Below, piece by piece: positions 33,818 to 41,476 of a DNA stretch of 64,000 bases; the first letter of the stretch is position 1, and every line of letters starts with the position of its first letter. The translations under genes were made by a program, and so were the position numbers. The notes beneath the pieces are model-generated. The model saw only the letters and a list, made by a program, of their open reading frames with translations, did not search any database and was not told the origin of the DNA. Origin of the DNA: Streptomyces rishiriensis. Lineage in GTDB: Bacteria; Actinomycetota; Actinomycetes; Streptomycetales; Streptomycetaceae. The DNA lies in the NCBI RefSeq assembly GCF_030815485.1, contig NZ_JAUSWV010000002.1, positions 5,704,001-5,768,000 on the forward strand, given 5' to 3'.

Positions 33818-34285
33818 ATGAACGAACCCACCGTGTACGGCCGCACGACCGGACACGAGACGGCGGCCGTGGAAGTCCACATCCCCACCCCGATCGTCCC
33901 CGCCCACGCCGGCCCACTCGTGCCCATGCAGCCGGGCGCCATCCCGGCCGTGGCGAGCGTGATCCTCCCCGACGGCCGCGTCGTCACCGGCTACGCCATC
34001 GAGCACGCACAGCCCGCCCCGCTCGCGGCCAAGCCGGCCGTCTCCCGCGCGGCGGTGAACGTCGCCCTCGGAGGCGTCGGGTTTCTCGCCGTCTGCGGCG
34101 GACTGCTCATACTCACCACCTTCATCGCAGCCCTGACCGCCCTGGTCACCCAGCTCGTCATCCTCGCCGCCGTCGTCTTCGGCGGGTGGATCGCCGTGCA
34201 GGTGTTCAGCGCGAGCGGCCACCGGGGCGGAACGACGGTCAACATCCGCAAGGCCGTCATCAAGCGGAACAGGTTCTACGGCTGA
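33818..34285 (+). CDS. Spread-type membrane protein
   Basis: A 155-aa protein starting at ATG 33818 behind GAAGGGAG. The first 85 residues are soluble and Pro/Ala-rich. Two adjacent hydrophobic helices follow (FLAVCGGLLILTTFIAALTALV and LVILAAVVFGGWIAVQVF), then a basic tail NIRKAVIKRNRFYG. The topology and position suit an accessory Spd protein for intramycelial spread. There is no sequence motif that confirms it. Confidence 0.68.
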   Translation: MNEPTVYGRTTGHETAAVEVHIPTPIVPAHAGPLVPMQPGAIPAVASVILPDGRVVTGYAIEHAQPAPLAAKPAVSRAAVNVALGGVGFLAVCGGLLILTTFIAALTALVTQLVILAAVVFGGWIAVQVFSASGHRGGTTVNIRKAVIKRNRFYG

Positions 34286-34304
34286 CATAGGGAGAACAAC
34301 ACCC

Positions 34305-34595
34305 GTGATCCGACTACGCATCCAGGTTGCCCACTGGCCTCGCCGGTCCCTGGTTCTGACCGACACGCCCCGCCCCGACTGTGGCAACTGCGAGGGACTG
34401 GGGGGCATCGAGCACCCCTACGGCGACCACAACGGCGAGTACGCCGGAGACGAGTGGGAGCCCTGCGGCTGCTGGAACGAGAACCGGCGGTGGTTCCTGA
34501 TGCCCCTGCCGCGCCGTCCCCGGTGGCTGCGTCACCGCGACGCCGGCCGTGACCCGTGGGGGCCCGGCGGCTACAGCGACGAACCGCCCTTCTAG
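34305..34595 (+). CDS. Small cysteine-containing protein
   Basis: A 96-aa protein starting at GTG 34305 with AGGGAG upstream. It has CGNCEGLGGIEHP and a later WEPCGCWNE, a degenerate zinc-finger-like arrangement, and a basic C-terminal RRPRWLRHRDAGR. I do not recognise it beyond its frequent occurrence near tra on Streptomyces elements. The third conserved-loop hairpin starts 7 bp after its stop. Confidence 0.7.
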   Translation: MIRLRIQVAHWPRRSLVLTDTPRPDCGNCEGLGGIEHPYGDHNGEYAGDEWEPCGCWNENRRWFLMPLPRRPRWLRHRDAGRDPWGPGGYSDEPPF

Positions 34596-34601
34596 CTAGG
34601 C

Positions 34602-34646
34602 CCGTGGGCGGCGGCACTCCCGGACAGGACAGCCCGCCGCCCACGG
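34602..34646 (+). ncRNA. Conserved-loop hairpin, copy 3
   Basis: A 13-bp perfect stem (34602-34614 with 34634-34646) closes the 19-nt loop CACTCCCGGACAGGACAGC. It ends 38 nt before the methyltransferase start; cccgacgtag follows at 34655. The stem differs from copies 1 and 2 while staying fully paired. Confidence 0.72.
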
Positions 34647-34684
34647 TCTCCGATCCCGACGTAGCAGAACAGGAGACCTACAGC

Positions 34685-35401
34685 ATGACCGAACTCAGTG
34701 CGTTCGGCGAGGGCCCTATCGCCCCCGCTACCCGAACGGGGCGAGAGGTGCCCCGGCTGCGTCTGCTTGACGCGTTCTGCTGTCAGGGCGGTGCCGCCGT
34801 GGGCTGGCACCGTGCCGGGTTCGATGTGACCGGCGTCGACATCGCCCCGCAGCCCCGCTACCCGTTCACGTTCATCCAGGGCGACGCGGTCGAGTTCATC
34901 CGCGCCCACGGCCACGAGTACGATGTCATCGCCGGGTCCCCTCCGTGCCAGCACTACACGCTGTGCCAGCGTATTCAGGGCCGCGAGCACCCCCGGCTGA
35001 TCGCCCCGACCCGCGCGGCCATGCAGTCCACCGGACGGCCCTGGATCATCGAGAACGTTCCGGAGGCGGCACCGGAGCTGTGCGACCCGGTCACCTTGTG
35101 CGGTGCGTCGTTCGGCCTGCACACCTACCGGCACCGTCTGTTCGAGGCGAGTTTCCCGGTCCCTGTCCCGCCGCACCCCGAGCACCGGCACCCGACGGTG
35201 AAGATGGGCCGCCCGCTCAACCGGGGCGACTGGTACCACGCGGTTGGCCACTTCTCCAACGTGCCCTATGTCCGCGATGACTTGGGTGTGCCGTGGATGT
35301 CCCGCGATGGGATCAGCGAGTGCATCCCGCCCGCCTACACCGAATGGATCGGCCGGGGCTTCCTCGCCGCCCTCTCCCTGGAAGGGAGGGCAGCGGCATG
35401 A
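34685..35401 (+). CDS. DNA cytosine-C5-methyltransferase-like protein
   Basis: A 238-aa SAM-dependent methyltransferase. Motif I is LLDAFCCQGGAAVGWHRAGF; the catalytic Cys88 is in GSPPCQH (motif IV); motif VI is IIENV. The C-terminal part (VPYVRDDLGVPWM...IPPAYTEWIGRGFLAAL) fits motifs IX and X. At 238 aa it lacks room for a normal target-recognition domain, as in short phage or element versions. There is no cognate restriction gene on the element, so it is more likely protective or anti-restriction than part of an R-M pair. A conserved-loop hairpin lies in its leader. The stop overlaps the prim-pol start. Confidence 0.85.
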   Translation: MTELSAFGEGPIAPATRTGREVPRLRLLDAFCCQGGAAVGWHRAGFDVTGVDIAPQPRYPFTFIQGDAVEFIRAHGHEYDVIAGSPPCQHYTLCQRIQGREHPRLIAPTRAAMQSTGRPWIIENVPEAAPELCDPVTLCGASFGLHTYRHRLFEASFPVPVPPHPEHRHPTVKMGRPLNRGDWYHAVGHFSNVPYVRDDLGVPWMSRDGISECIPPAYTEWIGRGFLAALSLEGRAAA

Positions 35402-36276
35402 GCACGATGCCCCAACCTCTGCGGGTCGCGCTCGCCCTCTCGGCGGCCGGCGTCCCGGCCCTGCCCCTGCGGGCAGGAAAGGTCCCGTTCGGCAACTGCC
35501 GTGCCTGCAAGAACGGCGCCTGCGGCGGACGGCCCAACATGAAGGCGGCGGGCCCCTGCCAGTGCCCGGCGCCGTGCCATGCGTGGGCCGCCGCGACCAC
35601 CGACCCGCACGTTCTCACCTCGCCTCTGTGGGCGCCGGTGTGGCGTGAGGCGGTGGCTGTCGCCTACCACCCCGGCGGGGCCGGGCTGACGGTCGTCGAC
35701 CTGGACAACGCGGCGGCCGTCGCATGGGCCCGCCAGACCCTGCCCGCCACCCGAACCGTGCCGACGACGCGCGGTGAGCACTGGCTCTACCAGGGCGCCA
35801 TGCCGTCGTCGAACGCGGTCCGGCCGGGTGTCGACATCAAGTCCCTGATGCAGTACGCCCGTTGGCTCGGGCCCGGGACCGGCCGTATGGCCGTTCTCCC
35901 GGCGGCCGTGCGTGCCCTGACAGTGAAGGAAGACACCAACCTCGCCCCGGGGGGATTGGCATCTTCCCTCCCCGCCCGCGCCACGTGGTCGCGGCAGGTG
36001 GCCACCGGGTGCCGCCACACCGAGCGCTACGTCCGCACCGGCCTCGAACGCGGCCTCGCCCTCGTACGGGCCCGCACCGAATCCGGCGCCGGATCACAGG
36101 CATTCGGCGTCGCCCGCTTCCTCGCCGCACAGCACACCGGGTGCCCGGGACCGTGCGGACTCGCCGTGATCGGTGAGGAGATCGTGGCCGCCGCCGTCTC
36201 GGTAGGCGTCCCGGAGACCTACGCCCGCCGCGCGGTCGCCAACGGCCTTGAGGCGGCTGTGGAGCGCGCGGCATGA
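35398..36276 (+). CDS. Bifunctional primase/polymerase (prim-pol)
   Basis: A 292-aa replication protein, ATGA-coupled to the methyltransferase. N-terminal prim-pol motifs are visible: ALPLRAGKVPF, a cysteine-rich insert (CRACKNGACGG...CQCPAPCHAW), the metal-binding LTVVDLDNA, then HWLY and VDIKS. AICEs replicate by such prim-pol or RepSA/RepAM proteins, making the excised circle multicopy before transfer. It is short, without a helicase domain; the coupled DUF3987-like protein probably supplies that. Confidence 0.85.
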   Translation: MSTMPQPLRVALALSAAGVPALPLRAGKVPFGNCRACKNGACGGRPNMKAAGPCQCPAPCHAWAAATTDPHVLTSPLWAPVWREAVAVAYHPGGAGLTVVDLDNAAAVAWARQTLPATRTVPTTRGEHWLYQGAMPSSNAVRPGVDIKSLMQYARWLGPGTGRMAVLPAAVRALTVKEDTNLAPGGLASSLPARATWSRQVATGCRHTERYVRTGLERGLALVRARTESGAGSQAFGVARFLAAQHTGCPGPCGLAVIGEEIVAAAVSVGVPETYARRAVANGLEAAVERAA

Positions 36277-36596
36277 ACAAAGCATCCCGAACCCCTATGA
36301 ACGGACCTCAGGGCGCCGTACAGGGCCTGCCGCGGTTGTCGGTGGGCGTGCCGAAGGGCGCCGCCCGCAAGGGCGTCCTTTCTGCTGTTGGTTCTGATCC
36401 GCAGACGGTCACCGTCACGGGCAGCACCCCGGGTCTTCAGATTCAGTGCGAGGGCGTGCCGGTCGCGGACTGGCTCTGTGCCTGTGGGCAGCACGAACGC
36501 GCCCGGGGCCGTGCCGCCGTCATCAGGCTGACCGCCCGCGTCATCGTCGGCGTATGCTCCCACACCGCCACCGCCGAAGGGAGGGCGGCCTCATGA
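36273..36596 (+). CDS. Small protein between replication genes
   Basis: A 107-aa protein overlapping the prim-pol stop (ATGA) and itself overlapped by the next start. A possible zinc pair CACGQH lies in VADWLCACGQHERARGRAAVIRLTAR. There is no recognised domain. Tight coupling on both sides suggests an accessory replication factor. Confidence 0.7.
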   Translation: MNKASRTPMNGPQGAVQGLPRLSVGVPKGAARKGVLSAVGSDPQTVTVTGSTPGLQIQCEGVPVADWLCACGQHERARGRAAVIRLTARVIVGVCSHTATAEGRAAS

Positions 36597-38158
36597 CCCC
36601 ACAGCCTGTGGACAGTCCCGACCTGTGGGCCGGCCTGCCCACCCTGGAAGACCCGCCCCGCGAGGACGACGCGGCACCGGACGTGTGGGAGGACCCCATT
36701 CCCCTCACCGGCCGCCGTGAGCGCCCGCGGTTCCCCGCCCACGTCTTCCCTGCCTGGTTGGGGGAGTTCGTGGCGGCCGTGGCGGAGGAGACACAGACCC
36801 CGGTGGACCTCGCCGGTTCGGTCGCCCTCGCCGTGCTCGCCACGGCGGCCGGCGGCCGGTCGGTGGTCCACGTGCGCGGGAACTGGCGCGAGCCGACCAA
36901 CCTCTTCACCGTGGTCGCACTCCCGCCCGCCAACCGCAAGTCCGCCGTCTTCGCCCTGCTGACCAACCCCCTGTACGAGGCAGAGAAACAGCTCAAGACC
37001 GCGATGCAGCCCGTCATCGTCGAAGCGGAACTGACAGCGAGGCTGGCCAAGGAAGCAGCGGACAAGGCCGCCACCAAGGCCGCGTCCGCCGACGCAGAGA
37101 AGCGGCAGGAGATGGTGGCCACGGCCGTCGGCCTCGCGCAGACGGCCGACACGCTCACCGTCCCCGCCGAACCGGTGCTGCTGGCGGATGACTCGACACC
37201 CGAGACGGTCACCTCGCTCATGGCGGAACAGGGCGGCCGGCTGTCGGTGATGAGCGCGGAGGGCGGCATCTTCGACATCATCGCCGGCCGCTACTCCGGC
37301 GCCCCCAACATGGAAGTCTTCCTGAAAGGGCATGCCGGGGACCGGTTGCGGGTGAACCGGCAGACCCGCCGCGAGTACATCGACGCCCCCGCCCTGACCA
37401 TCGGCCTCGCCGTACAGCCGGACGTGCTGCGCGACATCGGCAAGGTGAAGGGGTTCGAGGGACGCGGACTGCTGGCCCGCTTCCTGTACTCCCTCCCGGT
37501 GTCCACGGTCGGCGACCGCGAGATCATCACCGACCCGGTCCCCGAGCAGGCGGCCGCCACCTACACCGCGAAGGTCATCGACCTCACCCTGTCCCTGGCG
37601 GAGTGGACCGACCCGGCCGTCATCCAGCTCACCCCCGAAGCCGACGCGGCCCTGATCGCCTATCAAAAGCGCATCGAACCGCAGCTCAAGGCACGCGGCG
37701 GCAAGCTGGGCCACATCTCCAACTGGGCCGGAAAGCTTGCCGGGGCAACCGCCCGCATGGCCGCGCTGCTGCACCTCGCCGAACACGGCGGCAACGGCTA
37801 CGCCCACCCGGTCACCGCAGCCACCATGGACGCGGCGATCGAGCTGGGGGAGTACTACACCGCCCACGCCCTCGCCGTGTTCGACGTCATGGGCGCCGAC
37901 CCGGTCCTGTCCCGCGCCCGCAGCGTGCTGGAAGCGCTGAGGGACAACGGATGGGAGGACGTCAGCCGACGGGATGTCTTCACCGTCCTGTCCCGCAGTG
38001 AGGTCCCCACCGTCGCCGACCTCGAACCGGCCCTCGCGCTGCTGGAAGACCACGGCTATCTGCGGTCCTACCAACCCGAGCGCACTGGCAAGCGCGGACG
38101 CCCCCCGGCGCCCCGCCTACTGGCCCACCCCGCCCTGCGGCAGGGCGGCGGCCGGTGA
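36593..38158 (+). CDS. DUF3987-like replicative protein
   Basis: A 521-aa protein from ATG 36593, ATGA-coupled to the preceding gene. It resembles the DUF3987 family of primase/helicase-like proteins on actinobacterial elements: FPAWLGEFVAAVAEETQTPVDLAGSVALAVLATAAGG, VVALPPANRKSAVFALL (a P-loop-like position with PANRKS), an acidic SAEGGIFDIIAGRY and GRGLLARFLYSLP. A wHTH-like C-terminus (DNGWEDVSRRDVFTVL) follows. It probably works with the prim-pol at the adjacent repeat-rich origin candidate. Confidence 0.8.
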   Translation: MTPQPVDSPDLWAGLPTLEDPPREDDAAPDVWEDPIPLTGRRERPRFPAHVFPAWLGEFVAAVAEETQTPVDLAGSVALAVLATAAGGRSVVHVRGNWREPTNLFTVVALPPANRKSAVFALLTNPLYEAEKQLKTAMQPVIVEAELTARLAKEAADKAATKAASADAEKRQEMVATAVGLAQTADTLTVPAEPVLLADDSTPETVTSLMAEQGGRLSVMSAEGGIFDIIAGRYSGAPNMEVFLKGHAGDRLRVNRQTRREYIDAPALTIGLAVQPDVLRDIGKVKGFEGRGLLARFLYSLPVSTVGDREIITDPVPEQAAATYTAKVIDLTLSLAEWTDPAVIQLTPEADAALIAYQKRIEPQLKARGGKLGHISNWAGKLAGATARMAALLHLAEHGGNGYAHPVTAATMDAAIELGEYYTAHALAVFDVMGADPVLSRARSVLEALRDNGWEDVSRRDVFTVLSRSEVPTVADLEPALALLEDHGYLRSYQPERTGKRGRPPAPRLLAHPALRQGGGR

Positions 38159-38181
38159 CGCGGTCCGCCCCTCAACCTCTC

Positions 38182-38457
38182 CCGCACAAACCGCAAAATC
38201 CGCAATAACCCCGGACACCCTCGCTGACCTGCGACGCGACCCCCGCCCCGTCCCGGCCGGGGGCCCGTCGCACAATCCCGCGATATTCCGCAAAAAACCG
38301 AGCACCACCCACCCCCGGGGGCCGGTCACCGGCCGCCCCTGATTTTTGCGGAATATCGCGGGTTTCTGCGGAGCACCGTCCGCCACCGCCCGCACACCAC
38401 ATCACCGCAGGCCAGAGGCCGTCCCCGGCTTTTCTGCGGATTTTGCGGTTTGTGCGG
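38182..38457. other. Nested inverted repeats, candidate origin of replication
   Basis: A 320-bp non-coding gap between the rep and xis genes holds two perfect nested inverted repeats. The outer arms are 23 bp (38182-38204 and 38435-38457, built on ccgcacaaa-ccgcaaaa-tccgca). The inner arms are 20 bp (38277-38296 and 38343-38362, cccgcgatattccgcaaaaa). All arms share the short unit ccgcaaaa/ttttgcgg. The stretch is A/T-richer than its surroundings. Further ccgg hairpins fill the centre. This layout fits an iteron-type origin or a rep/xis operator. Confidence 0.6.
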
Positions 38458-38478
38458 CGCCCTCAGACCTGGAGTGCC

Positions 38479-38718
38479 ATGGCAACGCCCACAGACACCG
38501 GCCCCCTCGCCACCCTCCGGCGAGGTATCCCCGACCGCTACCTCACCCCCGATGACATCGCCGAAATCTTCGATGTTCCGAAGGAGACCGTCTACCAGTG
38601 GCGGAAGAAGCGTATTGGGCCCCCCGGCTTCCGCATCGGCAAGCACCTTCGCTACGACCCGGCTGATGTGCACGCCTACGTGACCGGCCGCAAGTCGGCC
38701 GACCAGCACGCAGCCTGA
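38479..38718 (+). CDS. xis: Excisionase-like helix-turn-helix protein
   Basis: A 79-aa protein from ATG 38479 with CTGGAG upstream. The MerR-like winged helix YLTPDDIAEIFDVPKETVYQWRKKRIGPPGFRIGKHLRYDPADVHAYV is the typical AICE Xis domain. It lies 81 bp before int on the same strand. Xis directs the integrase toward excision by bending DNA at the att arms. Confidence 0.88.
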   Translation: MATPTDTGPLATLRRGIPDRYLTPDDIAEIFDVPKETVYQWRKKRIGPPGFRIGKHLRYDPADVHAYVTGRKSADQHAA

Positions 38719-38799
38719 CGCTTCCAGCATTCCCAACCCCAGGGAGGGGCCCTGCTCTGCCCCTCCCTCTCCCCCGTGCAGAAGGGACCCACGCCCTAC

Positions 38800-40071
38800 A
38801 TGGCTGGCCACATCCAAGACCGCTGGTACAAGACCGAGACCGATACCAATGGCAGGACCGCTCGCGTCAAGTCCGACCGCCACGGAACTGGCCTGCGGTA
38901 CCGGGCCCGGTACGTCGGCCCCGACGGCACCGAGAAGTCGAAGAGCTTCCCCGACGGACAGAAGCGCGTCGCCGAGAAGTGGCTGTCTCAGATCGAGGCA
39001 GACATGACGCGTGGGCAGTACGTCGACCCCCGCGCGGCCAAGACCACTTTTCAACAGTTCACCGAGAAGTGGCTCAAGACCCTCGCGGTGGACCCGAACA
39101 CCCTGGAATCCATGAACTCCCAACTCTGGCGGCACGCTTTCCCATACATCGGGTCGCGGCCTCTTGGATCCTTCCAACCGGGGCACGTTCGTGAGTGGGT
39201 GGCCCAGCTCGAAGCGAACGGCGTTCCCGGTTCGTACGGGGGTGCCATCTACGCCAGTGTGCGCGCTGCGCTCAGCGCCGCCGTGGACGATGGGTATCTG
39301 AGCCGCAACCCTTGCTCAGCACGGTCAGTCCGCCCGCCGGCGCTCGACCCCAAGCGCGTCGTGCCGTGGACTCATGAGCGGGTGTTTGCCGTTCAGGAGG
39401 CACTCCCCGAGCGGTACCGCGCGATGGTCGACTTGGGGGCAGGGTGCGGACTGAGGCAAGGGGAGATTTTCGGCGTGGCGGTGGATGCCGTCGACTTCGA
39501 GGCCGACACCTTGCACGTCGTGCAGCAACTGAAGTTGTGCCGTAGCAAGCCCGTCTTTGCCCCACCCAAGGGAGGCAAACTTCGGGACGTGCCCCTTCCT
39601 GGTCCCGTGGCCGACGCGCTGCGGGCCCACATGAAGAAGTTCCCGCCAGTGGAGATCACGTTGCCGTGGAGAACCCCCGACGGCCCGAAGGTGACCAAGC
39701 GACTCATCTTCACCGCGCCGGGGGGCAACCACGTGTGGCGTCCAACCATGAACGAAGACGCCTGGAAGCCTGCTCTCGTGGCCGCCGGAGTCATTCCGGG
39801 ACGCGAGAAGGACGAGGACGGTTACGTGGCCGCACGCGAGCACGGCATGCACGCCATGAGGCACTTCTACGCCTCCGCACTCTTGGACGGAGGAGAGAAC
39901 ATCAAGGCCGTCAGTGAGTACCTGGGCCATGGCAACGCGGCGCTAACGCTCCGGATCTACGCACACCTCATGCCGAACAGTCAGGAGCGCACCCGTAAGG
40001 CGATCGCAACCGCCTACGACAAGGCCCGGCACGGGCTTGACGGCCCACAGACGGCCCACAGCCCGCATTGA
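38800..40071 (+). CDS. int: Tyrosine site-specific integrase
   Basis: A 423-aa phage-type recombinase that integrates and excises the element. ATG 38800 (MAGHIQDRWYK) matches the usual AICE integrase start; an upstream in-frame GTG at 38776 is possible. The arm-binding and core-binding domains occupy residues 1-190. Catalytic residues are Arg219 (GLRQGE), His351 and Arg354 (HAMR), His377 (LGHGN) and nucleophile Tyr387 (RIYAHL), so it looks active. The 3' end contains the 19-bp direct repeat shared with the left end of the element. The attR core lies 60 bp after its stop. Confidence 0.94.
   Translation: MAGHIQDRWYKTETDTNGRTARVKSDRHGTGLRYRARYVGPDGTEKSKSFPDGQKRVAEKWLSQIEADMTRGQYVDPRAAKTTFQQFTEKWLKTLAVDPNTLESMNSQLWRHAFPYIGSRPLGSFQPGHVREWVAQLEANGVPGSYGGAIYASVRAALSAAVDDGYLSRNPCSARSVRPPALDPKRVVPWTHERVFAVQEALPERYRAMVDLGAGCGLRQGEIFGVAVDAVDFEADTLHVVQQLKLCRSKPVFAPPKGGKLRDVPLPGPVADALRAHMKKFPPVEITLPWRTPDGPKVTKRLIFTAPGGNHVWRPTMNEDAWKPALVAAGVIPGREKDEDGYVAAREHGMHAMRHFYASALLDGGENIKAVSEYLGHGNAALTLRIYAHLMPNSQERTRKAIATAYDKARHGLDGPQTAHSPH
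40039..40057 (+). repeat. 19-bp direct repeat, right copy
   Basis: gacggcccacagacggccc inside the last codons of int, identical to 21050-21068. It ends 74 bp before the attR core. Confidence 0.6.
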
Positions 40072-40131
40072 GCCCTCCTGTTGAGGAGACCTTGCAGGTG
40101 AACGGCCTATAGGGCCGTGGGCCTGCTTCTC

Positions 40132-40180
40132 CGAGCCGGAGAAGACCGCGGCCTACCTGGGTTCCGTCGCGGGGGCCTGA
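40132..40180 (+). pseudogene. attR core with displaced 3' end of the FAD monooxygenase gene
   Basis: The core cgagccggagaagac (40132-40146) is followed by chromosomal sequence reading EPEKT-AAYLGSVAGA-stop. This is the original C-terminus of the monooxygenase whose body is at 19731-20950. It has no start or promoter and is a remnant. It overlaps the 3' end of the convergent NlpC/P60 gene by 28 bp, showing the native genes overlapped tail to tail. Confidence 0.88.
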
Positions 40181-41373
40181 GCGGGGGTCTGGGCGGGTGC
40201 GGGCGGCGCGTCCGGGCGGACGGCTCCGAGGACGGGCTGGGCGGCGATCCCGGTGATCTTGACCTGCTCGCCGGTTCTCGGCGCCTGGACCACCTTGCCC
40301 CCGCCCAGATACAGCGCGACATGGGTGGCCTCGGGGAAGTAGATCACCAGGTCGCCGGGGCGCAGCCGGGTCAGCGGGATCCTCGGCAGCCGCGCCCACT
40401 GCTCCTCGCTGGTCCGCGGGATCGGCTTCCCGGCGTGGCCCCAGGCCTCGGACGTCAGGCCCGAGCAGTCGTACGACCTCGGGCCTTCCGCGCCCCATTC
40501 GTACGGCTTCCCGATCTGCCGTACGGCGTACCGCACGGCCTTCCCGCCCGCCTTCGAGGGCTTGCTGTCCTCGCCGAGCGCACCGGACGCCATGAGCTTC
40601 TTCTGCGCCCGCGCCACGCCGCTGCGCTCCAGTTCGGCGAGGGCGGTGAGCTGCTCGGCGGTGAGGGAGGCGAGCAGCGCCTGGACGTCGTCCAGCCGCC
40701 GGGTCACGTCGTCGCGCTCCTTCTTCCGGCGTTCGGTGAGGGTGAGCTGTTCGTCGAGGGCGGCACGGGCCTTGCGGGCCAGGTCGTCGGCCCGGCGTTC
40801 GCCGCTCGCCAGCCGCCCGACCGTCCCGGCCCGCTCGCGCGCCAACTGGCCGATCAGGTGCCCCTGGTCGAGGGCGTGCTGCGGATCGCGGGCGAGCAGC
40901 AGCCGTACGTACGGGGAGATGTCGGTGCTGCCCTGGTACTGCTGGCGGGCCAGCCGTCCGGCCGCGCCCCGGCTCCGGTGCAGGGAGAGCCGGGCCTTCA
41001 CCAGGGCGGCGTCCAGCCGCCCCGTCTCGGCCCGGCGCCGTTTCAGCTGCTCCTCCGTGGCGTTGAAGGCCTCGGTCGCCCGCTCGGCCTCCCGGTACAG
41101 CCGCTGAAGCTCCGTCAGCAGCTCGGCCACGCTCCGCTCTTCGCCCTGCGGGTCCTCCGTCCCGGCGGCGGTCTGCTCGTCGGTGTCCTGCGAGCCCTCC
41201 GTCCCGGCGGCCGGCGGGTCGTCCGGGGCCGGCGTGCTCGGTGCCGTCACCGTCCGTCCGCCGGGCTCCGGGGGCTCCGGCGCCGCCACGGCGGGCCCGG
41301 GGCCCAGGACGGCCTGCACGGCGAGCGCCGCCGTGGCGACCGTACAGACCGGACGCAGCAGTCTTCCTGACAC
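40153..41373 (-). CDS. Secreted NlpC/P60 peptidoglycan endopeptidase
   Basis: A cell-wall hydrolase of 406 aa. GTG 41373 follows a strong GGAGGTGA; an upstream ATG at 41406 lacks a ribosome site. A signal peptide (RLLRPVCTVATAALAVQAVLG...AVAA) leads to a Pro/Asp-rich stretch. A long coiled coil (about residues 80-260, ELLTELQRLYREAERATEAFN and following) precedes the C-terminal NlpC/P60 domain with catalytic YDCSGLTSEAW and THVALYLG. This coiled-coil plus NlpC layout resembles RipA-type hydrolases of actinobacteria. The stop lies 7 bp beyond the attR core, so integration leaves the gene intact. Confidence 0.93.
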   Translation of the reverse strand: MSGRLLRPVCTVATAALAVQAVLGPGPAVAAPEPPEPGGRTVTAPSTPAPDDPPAAGTEGSQDTDEQTAAGTEDPQGEERSVAELLTELQRLYREAERATEAFNATEEQLKRRRAETGRLDAALVKARLSLHRSRGAAGRLARQQYQGSTDISPYVRLLLARDPQHALDQGHLIGQLARERAGTVGRLASGERRADDLARKARAALDEQLTLTERRKKERDDVTRRLDDVQALLASLTAEQLTALAELERSGVARAQKKLMASGALGEDSKPSKAGGKAVRYAVRQIGKPYEWGAEGPRSYDCSGLTSEAWGHAGKPIPRTSEEQWARLPRIPLTRLRPGDLVIYFPEATHVALYLGGGKVVQAPRTGEQVKITGIAAQPVLGAVRPDAPPAPAQTPAQAPATEPR

Positions 41374-41476
41374 TCCATCACCTCCGCTGCGGGGTGGCGT
41401 CTCCATCCCGTAGGGCGAGCATCAGGCGCGCGTGCGCGGCCCGCGCGCTGGAGGTGCGCGGTTCGGCGCAACCGGG

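Larger units (their letters stand above)
20936..40146 (+). mobile_element. 19.2-kb AICE-type integrative and conjugative element
   Basis: The element is bounded by a 15-bp perfect direct repeat (cgagccggagaagac). It carries the full AICE set: tyrosine integrase and Xis at the right end, a prim-pol plus DUF3987 replication module, an FtsK-type single-protein Tra, SpdB spread proteins, GntR and XRE regulators, and a NUDIX Pif-like protein. Cargo is an HNH nuclease, a HEPN-motif protein, a GGDEF protein and a DNA methyltransferase. The core-to-core distance is 19196 bp. Left-end cargo has clearly lower GC than the flanks. The host site is the 3' end of a protein-coding gene rather than a tRNA gene. 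All key genes look intact, so it may be active. Confidence 0.93.
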
